In this document: positions 1 to 8,794 of the stretch, one piece after another | How the letters are laid out: each line of letters begins with the position of its first letter | Position numbering within the stretch: position 1 is the stretch's first letter | From: an uncultured Akkermansia sp. | GTDB lineage: Bacteria; Verrucomicrobiota; Verrucomicrobiia; Verrucomicrobiales; Akkermansiaceae | Direction of reading: 5' to 3' | NCBI GenBank assembly: GCA_947631275.1 | Contig: CANRKR010000022.1 | Coordinates: 1 to 35,142 of the forward strand | Length of the DNA stretch: 35,142 bases | Notes under the pieces: generated by a model | Database searches by the model: none | Told to the model about the DNA's origin: nothing | The model's input: only the letters and a program-made list of their open reading frames with translations | Made by a program: the position numbers and the translations under genes

Positions 1-323
1 TCGTAGGGCGTCAGCATATCCCCGCCGGACTGCATTTGCGGCGCGTCCATATCAACGCTGCTGCTCTTCTGCTCAATGAGCACCCGGGTATCCGGCAGGT
101 AAGCATCAATGAAGCGGGTAGAATTGCCTACCTTCACGCGCATTTCAAAGCTGATAGTCCGGCTGTCACTGCGCACGCCAAGAACCTCTTGCAAGAGTTC
201 AATCCAGAAGCTTTGCGTCTCCTGCTTCTCATCGCCCGGTGCCGCCGTCCATTTGTCTGCAAACGCCTTGGCGGCGGCTTTTCTTTTAGCCGCTTCTGCT
301 GACGGACTGGCGGTCGTCTCCAT
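1..323 (-). CDS. N-terminus of class I SAM-dependent DNA methyltransferase (MmeI-like / type IIG-like), truncated by window edge
   Basis: Manual translation of the minus strand from ATG at 323: METTASPSAEAAKRKAAAKAFADKWTAAPGDEKQETQSFWIELLQEVLGVRSDSRTISFEMRVKVGNSTRFIDAYLPDTRVLIEQKSSSVDMDAPQMQSGGDMLTPYD, open to the edge. 'GDEKQETQSFW..LL..V.GV' and 'FIDAYLPDTRVLIEQK' resemble the N-terminal domain of MmeI-like methyltransferases. Missing from the ORF track because it has no stop inside the window. Confidence 0.82.
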   Translation of the reverse strand, partial: METTASPSAEAAKRKAAAKAFADKWTAAPGDEKQETQSFWIELLQEVLGVRSDSRTISFEMRVKVGNSTRFIDAYLPDTRVLIEQKSSSVDMDAPQMQSGGDMLTPY

Positions 324-361
324 ACGCACGCGAGTGTAGCACACCCGCCCGCAAATGGAAA
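324..361 (-). promoter_or_regulatory. Putative promoter of the truncated methyltransferase: TTTCCA-N17-TACACT, -10 ends 9 nt before ATG
   Basis: Minus strand: TTTCCA (356-361), 17-nt spacer, TACACT (333-338), then CGCGTGCGT-ATG. Confidence 0.4.
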
Positions 362-473
362 GCCTAAACCGCCCGCAGGATTTGTCTCCTTGCAGGCGGA
401 TCGAAACAGGGCGCCTCCGTCATTCAGACTCCTGAACCCATTCACCCCGGCGGGGGAGCCTCTTCTTGCGTGC

Positions 474-1916
474 TCAACGCTGCTGACGCCAGCCGCCGCC
501 CAGCTGGGTGTAGAGCGTGGGAATGCACGCGGCGTACTGGTAGCGATAGGAGGCGAGTTGCTGCTGCGCCGGGAAGAGAAGCAGCTGAGCCTGCAATACT
601 TCGTAGTACGCGGCGATACCTGTCTTGTAACGGTCGATGGACAGCTTCACGCTCTCCTGGTAGGCCTCCACGGCGGCCTCCTGCTTCGCAATGACTTCAG
701 CGAGTTTCTGGCGATTCGTGAGAGTCGTGGAAATCTCCGCCATGGCGTTCAGCACCGTCTGCTCGTAATTCGCCTTCGCCGCGAGGAACAGAGCCTTCTT
801 GGCGCGCGTGTTGGCGCGAAGTTGACCGGCCTGAAAGATGGGCCCCGTGAGCGAAGCGCCGATGCCCCAGCCGGTGCGGTGCGGAATAATGGCGTGCCGC
901 AGGTCAGCAGACGCATAGCCGGCAGCAGAAGTGAGACTGATGCTCGGGAAGTAGGAGGATATGGCCACGCCTATATCGGCATTGGCTGCCCGCAGATCCT
1001 GCTCCGCAGCGCGAATATCCGGGCGCCGCGCCAGCACATCGGCGGGAATGCCCGCCGCCACACGGCTGGCTTCAGCAAAATCCTGCAGGCTGCCGCCGCG
1101 GGAAATGTGCCCCGGCGTGCGACCGGCCAGCACACTGAGAGTGTTCTCCAGCTCAGCTATCTGCATTTGCAGCACCGGCACGGCGGCCTCGGCGGCAGCC
1201 AGAGCTGCCTCGGCGGAAGCCGTCTGAAGTTTATCGCCGACACCGCCCTCCAGCTGATTGCGGAAGAGGTTGAGGGATTCCTGATAGCTCGCCACGGAAG
1301 CGTGGGCAATGCGCAGTTGCTCATCGAGCATCAACAGCTGCAGATAACCGCAAGCCACCTGACGCAACAAAGAAACACGCAGGTTCGCCAGCTGTTCCTG
1401 AGCAGAGAGTGCGCTCGCCGAGGCGCTCTCCACTCCCTTGCGTGTCTTGCCCCACAGGTCGAGCTCCCACGAAGCGGAGAGCGAAGCCGATCCCGGGTTG
1501 GTGGTGATACCGCCCGTCTGAGCGATTCCTGCGCCGCCCTGCTGGTTCATACCCTTGCTGGTGGAAGCGCTGTAACCTGCCCACGGAAAAAGCGGGGCGC
1601 GGGCGATGGTGACGTACTGTCTGGCCGCTTCGACATTGTGTTGCAGGGCAGCAAGGCTGCGGTTGGCATTAAACACATCGTAGAGGAGAGCGGCGAGGCG
1701 GGAGTCCTTGAGCACTTGCTGCCAGGGCAGATCTGCCATATTTCCCCGACCGAAGGAAGCGCCGCGGAACTGCGCCGGCACGGGCATCTTCGGCTTTCTC
1801 CATCGCGGACCCAGGGAGCAGGAAGTCGCCCCAAGAGCGGCGATGCTCAACAGGGCCAGGACAGTGTACCGTTTCATAGCTGGTTTTATCATACCTTTTC
1901 GTGCAAGCTGTTGCAA
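474..1916 (-). CDS. RND efflux system outer membrane lipoprotein (OprM/NodT family)
   Basis: 480-aa ORF, lipobox-like LGATSC, 'ASWELDLWGKTRKGVES', 'LARRPDIRAAEQDLRAANADIGVAISSYFPSISLT'. Real start is probably one of the internal Met codons (MIKPAMKRYTV...). Confidence 0.93.
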   Translation of the reverse strand: MQQLARKGMIKPAMKRYTVLALLSIAALGATSCSLGPRWRKPKMPVPAQFRGASFGRGNMADLPWQQVLKDSRLAALLYDVFNANRSLAALQHNVEAARQYVTIARAPLFPWAGYSASTSKGMNQQGGAGIAQTGGITTNPGSASLSASWELDLWGKTRKGVESASASALSAQEQLANLRVSLLRQVACGYLQLLMLDEQLRIAHASVASYQESLNLFRNQLEGGVGDKLQTASAEAALAAAEAAVPVLQMQIAELENTLSVLAGRTPGHISRGGSLQDFAEASRVAAGIPADVLARRPDIRAAEQDLRAANADIGVAISSYFPSISLTSAAGYASADLRHAIIPHRTGWGIGASLTGPIFQAGQLRANTRAKKALFLAAKANYEQTVLNAMAEISTTLTNRQKLAEVIAKQEAAVEAYQESVKLSIDRYKTGIAAYYEVLQAQLLLFPAQQQLASYRYQYAACIPTLYTQLGGGWRQQR

Positions 1917-1923
1917 GTTGATT

Positions 1924-4900
1924 TTAGTTTTGATCCTGAGAATGAGCGGCGAGATACTCGCGAGCCTCCCGTTCGTCCGGGTCTTCCCCGAGTTCGCTGA
2001 GTTTGAATTTAATGCGGAAGAGGCGCATCACAAAGACGTACGAGCACGGGATGAGGAAAACGCCCACCAACGTCGCGACTGTCATGCCTATCACCACAAC
2101 CACACCGATGGAATTGCGCGCCAGAGCTCCCGATCCGCTGGAAAGAATCAGCGGAATACAGCCCAGAATGAATGCAAGCGAGGTCATGAGGATGGGGCGC
2201 AGACGCAGGCGCGCCGCAGCCAGAGTGGCCTCCATCAGACTCTTGCCGCGCTCCATCTCAAGATTGGCGAACTCCACGATCAGGATGGCATTCTTGGCTG
2301 CGAGTCCCACGAGCATCACGAGCCCCACTTGCGCGTACAGATTCAGCTCCAGATGCCACAGGGCCAGCCCGGCATACGCTCCCAGCACCGCAACGGGCAC
2401 CGTCATGAACACCGAAATGGGCAGTGGCCATTTCTCGTACAACGCCACCAGAATGAGGAAAGCGAAGAGACCGGACATGATAAAGATCGTACCGAGACCG
2501 GTGCTGTTGCGCACTTTATTTTCCTGGAAGCTCATATCCTGGTAGTCGAAACCGACTTTGGAGGGATCCATTGTCTGGGCATAGACCTCCTCCATGGCAT
2601 CCATGAGCTGCTGGGTGGAGTACCCCGGCTTAGGCATCACATTGATCTTGGCAGCGTTGTACCCCTGGTGATGCATCACGAATTCCGTTTCGGCGATATC
2701 CTTCACATTCACGAGCACCGAGAGAGGCACGCGCTGACCATCGGCGTTCGTGACGAAAAAGCCGTCCATCTGCTGCAGGTCGGTACGATCCGCGCCCTGG
2801 GCCTGGATGTAAACCTGCCACTGCTGCCCGAAGGCATTGAAGAAATTGACGAAAGAAGAACCGTAGTAGGCGGCGAGGATGCCGTTGGCCGCGCTGATGT
2901 CCACTTTGTAGTACTGGCATTTTTCGCGGTCCAGCTCGAGGTACTTCTGCGGCGTGTCAGCCATCATCATGTCCATGCACATGGCGACTTCCGGCCGCTG
3001 GCGGGCGGCGGCTTCAAAGGTCTTCACCCGCTCGTAAAGGAACGGCACTCCCTGACCTTCCAGATCCGTCAGCACCATGGCCACGCCGTTTGCCGTGCCC
3101 ACGCCGGGGATAGCGGGGGGCACCAGCACCATGGCGGTGCCGTCCAGTCCGGCCTTCTGCACGCGGGCGGAGAGCCTCTTCTGAATTTCCTGCGCTGTTT
3201 CCGGGCGCTCGCTCCAATCCTTGAGTTCGACGAAGGCGATGCACGCGCCGGGAGTCTGCACCATGTTGAGGATATTGATTCCCACGACGGAGGTGAGATT
3301 TTTTACAACGGTGGGGTCGTAGAGAGCCTCCTCGAGCTTTTTATCCTGCTCCATAGCCACCTGCAGGGAGGTTTCGGGTTTCATGACGAGCGCGGCCATG
3401 AGGAATCCCTGATCCTCATCCGGCAGGAACGCGCCCGGCACCCGGCCCGACACAGGCTTGATCGCCGCCCACAGGAGAAGCAGCAGAGGCATGGAAATAA
3501 TGAGCTTGCGGGCAAGTCCGCCGCAGATGCGCGTGTAGATGTTCGCCGTGGCGTTGTAACACTTGTTGAACAGCCAGTGGAAGGGGCGGAAGATGCTTCT
3601 GTTCTGCGAGCTCGGTTTGAGCAGGAGCGCGCAGAGAGCCGGAGAAAGCGTCAACGCGTTGAACGCCGAGATCAACATGGAAATGGCGATCGTAATGGCG
3701 AACTGCTTGAACAGGGTGCCGGTGATACCCTCAAGCATGAGCGCCGGCAGGAATACCGCCGCCAATACGAGAGCAATGGCCACGACCGGACCGCTCACTT
3801 CCTGCATGGCAGCGAAAGCCGCCACGCGCGGCTTGAGGCCCTCGTCGATGTGGTGCTGCACCGCTTCCACCACCACGATGGCGTCATCCACCACCAACCC
3901 GATGGCGAGCACCATCCCGAGCAGGGAAATCGTGTTGAGTGTGAACCCCAGCAGGGGGAAGACGCAGAAGGTTGAGACCAATGACACCGGGACGGCGATG
4001 AGCGGAATGAGCGTGGCGCGCCAGTTTTGCAGGAACATGTACACCACCAGAGCCACCAGAATGATAGCCTCGATGAACGTGTGTTTAATCTCCTCGATGG
4101 AGTAGCGCACCGACGTCGTTGTATCCAGCGCCACGGATCCCTGGATGCCCTGAGGCATGGTCGCCGTTTTCTTCTCCAGAAGTTTTGTCACGCGATCCAC
4201 CGTCTCGATGGCGTTCGACCCCGGGGACTGGAAAATCACGACGGAGGCGGCCACCTGACCGTTTCGACGGCCGGTTGCGGAGTAATTTTCCGAACCCAGC
4301 TCGATGGTGGAAATGTCCTTCAGATAGACGATTTGATCCGCCTCCTGCCGTACGATGATATTTTCGAATTCCTCAGGATTGGTGAGGCGTCCCTGCGTGC
4401 GCACGGTGATGGTCTTCTCCTGGCCGTTGGGCACGGGATCAGCGCCGATCTTGCCGCCGGGGTTGGTCATGTTCTGCTTGGAGATAGCCGCGCGCACCTC
4501 TGCCAGAGAGATATTGAAGTGACTCATCTTGACCGTATCCAGCCAGATGCGGATAGCATAGCGTCCGGCGCCGTAAACTGCCACCTCGCCGACGCCTTCC
4601 ACGCGCTTGATTTCATCCACAAGCTTCACCTGCGCATAGTTTGCGAGATCCACGGAGTTGTAGCTTCCATCCGGGGAGGTGAGGCCGTAGAGCATGAGCG
4701 GCAGACCCGGCTGCTGACGGATCGTGATACCGGAGTTCATCACCTCGCTCGGCATCTGCGATTGCGCCTGCCCGTAGCGCATGTTCACGAGCATCTGGTC
4801 CATATCCGTGTCGGACGAGGGCTCGAAGACCACCATGAGGTTATACACGCCGTTGTTGGAAGATACGGACGTCATGTAATCCATGTGCTGCACGCCGTTG

Positions 4901-5106
4901 ACCTGGCGTTCCAGCGGGGTGCCCACGGAATCCGCCACACTCTGCGCATCCGCTCCCGGGAACATTGTTTGCAACTGGATGATGCGCGGGGTGATTTCCG
5001 GGTACTGCGAGATCGGCAGGTTGAGCAGGCACACGATGCCCAGCAGCGTCGTCACCACCGCAATCACGGTGGCAATCACCGGGTGTTTGATGAAATAGGC
5101 GCTCAT
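1924..5106 (-). CDS. RND multidrug efflux transporter permease (AcrB/MexB-like, HAE1 family)
   Basis: 1060-aa ORF; 'FIKHPVIATVIAVVTTLLGIVCLLNLPISQYPEITP', 'GLVVDDAIVVVEAV', 'GLAAKNAILIVEFA'. AAAGGAG upstream of ATG. Confidence 0.97.
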   Translation of the reverse strand: MSAYFIKHPVIATVIAVVTTLLGIVCLLNLPISQYPEITPRIIQLQTMFPGADAQSVADSVGTPLERQVNGVQHMDYMTSVSSNNGVYNLMVVFEPSSDTDMDQMLVNMRYGQAQSQMPSEVMNSGITIRQQPGLPLMLYGLTSPDGSYNSVDLANYAQVKLVDEIKRVEGVGEVAVYGAGRYAIRIWLDTVKMSHFNISLAEVRAAISKQNMTNPGGKIGADPVPNGQEKTITVRTQGRLTNPEEFENIIVRQEADQIVYLKDISTIELGSENYSATGRRNGQVAASVVIFQSPGSNAIETVDRVTKLLEKKTATMPQGIQGSVALDTTTSVRYSIEEIKHTFIEAIILVALVVYMFLQNWRATLIPLIAVPVSLVSTFCVFPLLGFTLNTISLLGMVLAIGLVVDDAIVVVEAVQHHIDEGLKPRVAAFAAMQEVSGPVVAIALVLAAVFLPALMLEGITGTLFKQFAITIAISMLISAFNALTLSPALCALLLKPSSQNRSIFRPFHWLFNKCYNATANIYTRICGGLARKLIISMPLLLLLWAAIKPVSGRVPGAFLPDEDQGFLMAALVMKPETSLQVAMEQDKKLEEALYDPTVVKNLTSVVGINILNMVQTPGACIAFVELKDWSERPETAQEIQKRLSARVQKAGLDGTAMVLVPPAIPGVGTANGVAMVLTDLEGQGVPFLYERVKTFEAAARQRPEVAMCMDMMMADTPQKYLELDREKCQYYKVDISAANGILAAYYGSSFVNFFNAFGQQWQVYIQAQGADRTDLQQMDGFFVTNADGQRVPLSVLVNVKDIAETEFVMHHQGYNAAKINVMPKPGYSTQQLMDAMEEVYAQTMDPSKVGFDYQDMSFQENKVRNSTGLGTIFIMSGLFAFLILVALYEKWPLPISVFMTVPVAVLGAYAGLALWHLELNLYAQVGLVMLVGLAAKNAILIVEFANLEMERGKSLMEATLAAARLRLRPILMTSLAFILGCIPLILSSGSGALARNSIGVVVVIGMTVATLVGVFLIPCSYVFVMRLFRIKFKLSELGEDPDEREAREYLAAHSQDQN

Positions 5107-5118
5107 GATTCTGCTCCT

Positions 5119-6492
5119 TTACTGCTTCTTCGCCGTGACAGACGGCGTTGTTGTGACCGGAAGAGCGTACACAAACGGAGAGGGATTCACCGTGCCGAAG
5201 CCGCCGGAGGCCCCTGCAGCGCGCATAGCTGTGTTTGCCTGGGCATAGATGGCTGCCATCTGCCCTCCCTCCACGATCACCTGCACCTGAGTGGGGTCAT
5301 CGAAACCGAGCTCTTTGAGCGTATCTTCCAGAGGCTTCACGCGTCCCCGGATGATCTGCATCGGCATCACCGCCTTCCTGCCGTCGCCATTCGGCATTTC
5401 CAAATTCACCTCCTGCGCCGGAATCACGTCGATGCCGTACGGTGTGCCATCCTTACCCACAACGTAGATGAAGCGGTGGTTCATGGCTGACACGAGAGCA
5501 CGACTCGGCACCAGCAGGGCGCCCTTCACCGTGCCGGTGTTTGCCACCACGCGCACCGCCGCGCCGGAGCGCAACTTGAGGTTCGGGTTCGGCAGGTGTC
5601 CGATGAAATTCACGGTGCCCGTCGAGCTGTTCACAAAACTGTCCACGGCCACGACTCGACCCTCGTGCTCATAGATGCTTCCGTCTTCCAGCACCACCCG
5701 GAAGTGCGTTACCGGTGTCACCATACCCTTTCCCGGGTCGTAAGAGGGAGCCAGCACTTCGCTGAGCACCTGTTTGCCCGGCACCACGAAATCCACGCGA
5801 ATGGGGTCGATGGATGACATCGTGGTAAGCGTCGGACCTCCGGCGGTGATGAGGTCGCCGGTGGAGACGTTGGATTTGGAAGCGACGCCGGTGAAGGGAG
5901 CGCGGATGGTGCAGCGCGCCAGATTGATGCGTGCGTTCTGCAGCTGAGCTTCGGCCTGATTGACAGAAGCCTGCGCCACAGCAAGCGCGGCCTGGGTGCG
6001 GCGGCGCGCATGCAGGGCATCCGTGTAGTTCTTTTCAGAGATGGAACCGGAATCGACCAACTTTTCGTAGCGCTCGACATCTTTGGCGGCCTGGTCATCC
6101 GCTGCCTGAGCCTGCTGCACCGTAGCGCGCGCCACACTCACCGCGGCTTCCGCCTGACCCAGGGCGGCCTGATAACTTTCCGGGTCAATCTCAAAGAGCA
6201 CCTCGCCTTTCTTGCAGAGAGTGCCGTCCCAGTACTCCTGGCGCAGAAGCTTCCCCGTCACTTCAGGTTTGATGGCGGCCTCTTCCACACCCCGCAGGTG
6301 CCCGAACCACGTGCTCTCCAGCGCAACGTCCTGTTTCTGCAGGTTCATCACGCTCACGGAGAGAGGGGACATTCCGGCTGCGGCCCGGGTCTGGGCAGCA
6401 GCCTGCTGTTCATTCTTCTGATCGCATCCTGCAAGTCCGATTATCACGAGTCCTGCCACGAGGACTCCGGTTGTTCTTCTATGGGTGTTCAT
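5119..6492 (-). CDS. RND efflux periplasmic adaptor (membrane fusion) lipoprotein
   Basis: 457-aa ORF, lipobox LAGC, 'GVEEAAIKPEVTGKLLRQEYWDGTLCKKGEVLFEIDPESYQAALGQAEAAV'. Confidence 0.95.
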   Translation of the reverse strand: MNTHRRTTGVLVAGLVIIGLAGCDQKNEQQAAAQTRAAAGMSPLSVSVMNLQKQDVALESTWFGHLRGVEEAAIKPEVTGKLLRQEYWDGTLCKKGEVLFEIDPESYQAALGQAEAAVSVARATVQQAQAADDQAAKDVERYEKLVDSGSISEKNYTDALHARRRTQAALAVAQASVNQAEAQLQNARINLARCTIRAPFTGVASKSNVSTGDLITAGGPTLTTMSSIDPIRVDFVVPGKQVLSEVLAPSYDPGKGMVTPVTHFRVVLEDGSIYEHEGRVVAVDSFVNSSTGTVNFIGHLPNPNLKLRSGAAVRVVANTGTVKGALLVPSRALVSAMNHRFIYVVGKDGTPYGIDVIPAQEVNLEMPNGDGRKAVMPMQIIRGRVKPLEDTLKELGFDDPTQVQVIVEGGQMAAIYAQANTAMRAAGASGGFGTVNPSPFVYALPVTTTPSVTAKKQ

Positions 6493-6495
6493 ACG

Positions 6496-6918
6496 TTAAG
6501 AAATGTTTTCATACATCCGTTCCAGCATGCTGCGCATGCTTTTCTTTTCTTCTGAGGAAAATCCTTTCATCACCCGCCTCTCGATTCTCTGCAGCAGGGA
6601 GCGCACTTTTTCCTTGTCCCTCTGTACGGCGTCCGTCAGGTACACATTCTTCACCCTGCCGTCTTCTCCGTCGAATGCTGTGCGCACGTACCCCTTCTCC
6701 TCCAGCCGCGCCACCAGCCCCTTGACCGTCGCGTGACTCACCCCCATAAAGTTCTCCAGCTCGTACTGCGGAACACACCGCGGCGCCTGCTTTTCCAGGT
6801 ACATGATGAGTCGTCCCTGCGCCGACGTGACCGGGCAATCCGCCTGTGCCATGTACAGGGTCGCCGCCCTGTCCACGATCAGCTTCATCACAAACAATGA
6901 TGTGAGTCTTCGATCCAT
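6496..6918 (-). CDS. MarR-family transcriptional regulator of the RND operon
   Basis: 'MDRRLTSLFVMKLIVDRAATLYMAQADCPVTSAQGRLIMYLEKQAPRCVPQYELENFMGVSHATVKGLVARLEEKGYVRTAFDGEDGRVKNVYLTDAV'. ORF track starts at 6945, but that ATG lies within an inverted repeat; ATG at 6918 is favoured. Confidence 0.9.
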   Translation of the reverse strand: MDRRLTSLFVMKLIVDRAATLYMAQADCPVTSAQGRLIMYLEKQAPRCVPQYELENFMGVSHATVKGLVARLEEKGYVRTAFDGEDGRVKNVYLTDAVQRDKEKVRSLLQRIERRVMKGFSSEEKKSMRSMLERMYENIS

Positions 6919-6934
6919 GACTTCTTCACCAAAA

Positions 6935-6954
6935 ATATGAAGCACGCTTCATAT
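6935..6954. promoter_or_regulatory. Inverted repeat ATATGAAGC-AC-GCTTCATAT: probable MarR operator site 1
   Basis: Perfect 9-bp arms with 2-nt centre, just upstream of marR ATG (6918) and just downstream of its putative -10. Confidence 0.65.
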
Positions 6955-6966
6955 CATCGCCGCCGT

Positions 6967-6994
6967 ATCATACACGATTGTCGCAAGGTGTCAA
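6967..6994 (-). promoter_or_regulatory. Putative promoter of marR-RND operon: TTGACA-N16-TATGAT
   Basis: Minus strand TTGACA (6989-6994), 16-nt spacer, TATGAT (6967-6972). Confidence 0.6.
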
Positions 6995-7010
6995 GAGGAA
7001 CAAAGAAAAA

Positions 7011-7030
7011 AAATGTAGCGCGCTTCATAT
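7011..7030. promoter_or_regulatory. Second, imperfect copy of the inverted repeat (AAATGTAGCG-CGCTTCATAT): probable MarR operator site 2
   Basis: Right half CGCTTCATAT is identical to site 1; the two halves form an inverted repeat with 8/10 matching positions per arm. Centre-to-centre distance from site 1 is 76 bp. Confidence 0.5.
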
Positions 7031-7137
7031 TTTTTTGCGGGTGCAGAAGGATAGGGGGTTCCCGGCGTACCGGATCGCTGCACGCTCCTCTCTCACGTCT
7101 TTCGCCTTTTTCTTCTGCGATTGTTCCGCGCGAGGTA

Positions 7138-7166
7138 TTGACAAGGACGGACCCGGGGAGTAAATT
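7138..7166 (+). promoter_or_regulatory. Putative promoter of argD-like gene: TTGACA-N17-TAAATT, -10 ends 9 nt before ATG
   Basis: TTGACA 7138-7143, 17-nt spacer, TAAATT 7161-7166, ATG 7176. Confidence 0.5.
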
Positions 7167-7175
7167 GTTGGGGCT

Positions 7176-8420
7176 ATGCAAAGGGAACCACATGTACTCG
7201 GGACGTACGGGCGCGCACCGATTGATATTGTACGCGGCGAAGGATCTTATCTGTTTGATGCGGACGGACGACGTTACATTGATTTTTGCGCAGGCATAGC
7301 GACCTGTTGCCTGGGGCACGCATACCCCGGACTCGTGGCGACGATCAGCGAACAGGCCGGGCGATTGATGCATTGCTCCAACCTCTACGGCATTCCTCAG
7401 CAGGAGGAGCTCGCCCAACTCATCGTACGCGATGTGGTGGGACTGGATGGACAGGTCTTTTTCTGCAACTCCGGAGCGGAGGCGAATGACGGCATCATCA
7501 AGGTGGCGCGGCGTTTCGGGCATCGCCGCCCGGCGGCGGACGGTTCGCCGCGTTATGAGGTGATCACCTTCCTGAAAGGTTTTCACGGTCGTACGCTCGG
7601 TTCCATGTCCGCCACGGGGCAAACGAAGATTCAGGTGGAATTTGACCCGCTGCTCGTCGGCTTCAAATACGTGGAGTACAACAACACCGGGGCTCTGCGC
7701 GAAGCGGTGAATGAGCGTACCTGCGGCATTCTGCTGGAGGCGGTGCAGGGAGAGGGAGGCGTGAACCCTGCCACGCCGGAGTTTATGCGGGCTGTCGCTG
7801 AAATTTGCCGCGAGAAAGATCTCCTGTTCATGCTGGACGAGGTGCAGTGCGGCTTTGCCCGCTGCGGAAGGATGATGGGCTGGCAGGCGATTTGCCCGGA
7901 GCTCCGGCCTGATCTCATTTCCTGCGCCAAGGGGCTCGGTGGCGGTTTCCCGATGGGCTGTTTCTGGGTGAGCAGGCGCGCGATGGATGAGAAAGGAACG
8001 CCCCTCTGCAGCATCATGGACCCCGGCTCGCACGGCTCCACGTTTGGCGGCACACCGCTCGCCTGCGCAGCATCTCTCACGGTTGTGCATGAACTTGTGG
8101 AACAGAACCTTGCCGAACGTGCGGAGCGACTGGGAAGGGAAATCAAAGAGACTGTGACGAGCTGGAACATCCCCTGCGTGAACACCGTGCGCGGGCTCGG
8201 CCTTTTGCGCGGCGTGGCTCTGAACCCGGACGTCATGAAGACGCCGGAGGGCACTACGCCCGCCGCACACCTCAACAACCTCTGCCGCGAGAACGGTCTG
8301 CTGGCGTGTCCGGCGGGTCCGAACACCCTGCGCCTCATCCCTGCGCTGAATATCCCGGATGATGTGCTGGCTGAGGGATTGACCCGACTTCAGACCGCGC
8401 TGCAGGAAAGCCTGGCATGA
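7176..8420 (+). CDS. argD: Acetylornithine aminotransferase-like class III PLP-dependent aminotransferase
   Basis: 'GSYLFDADGRRYIDFCAGIATCCLGHAYP', 'FFCNSGAEAND', 'GFHGRTLGSMSATGQ', 'LDEVQCGFARCGRMMGW', 'SCAKGLGGGFPMG'. Confidence 0.9.
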   Translation: MQREPHVLGTYGRAPIDIVRGEGSYLFDADGRRYIDFCAGIATCCLGHAYPGLVATISEQAGRLMHCSNLYGIPQQEELAQLIVRDVVGLDGQVFFCNSGAEANDGIIKVARRFGHRRPAADGSPRYEVITFLKGFHGRTLGSMSATGQTKIQVEFDPLLVGFKYVEYNNTGALREAVNERTCGILLEAVQGEGGVNPATPEFMRAVAEICREKDLLFMLDEVQCGFARCGRMMGWQAICPELRPDLISCAKGLGGGFPMGCFWVSRRAMDEKGTPLCSIMDPGSHGSTFGGTPLACAASLTVVHELVEQNLAERAERLGREIKETVTSWNIPCVNTVRGLGLLRGVALNPDVMKTPEGTTPAAHLNNLCRENGLLACPAGPNTLRLIPALNIPDDVLAEGLTRLQTALQESLA

Positions 8421-8447
8421 CGGGACGTCGCCCGGACGTTCCTCCGC

Positions 8448-8768
8448 TCATTTTTTCCTTTCCTCGCGCCGGGAGCGTATGATGTGCACCCGTTCTTCCA
8501 TGAGCGGACGCAGCTCGGAGTCGATCCACGCATAAGCCCCTGTCATTCCTCCCTCGTAATAGGCCTTGCCGATCTGTGCCTCCACTTCGGTGGCATTGCC
8601 AACAAGTCTCAAAAATTGGTTGGAAGTGAGAGCGACAAAAATTTCACCGTCCATACGCCCGTTATTGAAGGAAAGAATCCACTCGCGCACATAGAGCGCC
8701 AGCACGGCGTCGCCGATCCACGCAACGGCACGGACAGAGGGGTCCAGGTCCGGCGGCAGGGAACTCAT
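8448..8768 (-). CDS. RNase III-like domain protein (Mini-III-like), short
   Basis: 'AVAWIGDAVLALYVREWIL' and basic C-terminal 'IIRSRREERKK' aligning with Mini-III LAYIGDA..YVR / LKRGRNAK; ends before the conserved EALLGYL segment. Confidence 0.65.
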   Translation of the reverse strand: MSSLPPDLDPSVRAVAWIGDAVLALYVREWILSFNNGRMDGEIFVALTSNQFLRLVGNATEVEAQIGKAYYEGGMTGAYAWIDSELRPLMEERVHIIRSRREERKK

Positions 8769-8794
8769 ATTCGGACGGTTGAGGAAGAATCAGG

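Noticed and set aside
390-5490. Long + strand ORFs 390-2000 (536 aa), 1708-3975 (755 aa) and 4027-5490 (487 aa)
   Set aside because: Antisense to convincing RND efflux genes; His/Arg-rich translations with no family resemblance, typical of shadow ORFs in GC-rich coding DNA.
6954-8270. Minus-strand ORF of 438 aa opposite argD
   Set aside because: Antisense shadow of a clear aminotransferase; no domain resemblance.
8422-8458. Hairpin GGGACGT-CGCCCGG-ACGTTCC with T run as a terminator for argD
   Set aside because: Stem contains a wobble pair, the T run starts several nt downstream and is the Lys codons/stop region of the convergent gene; too weak to call.
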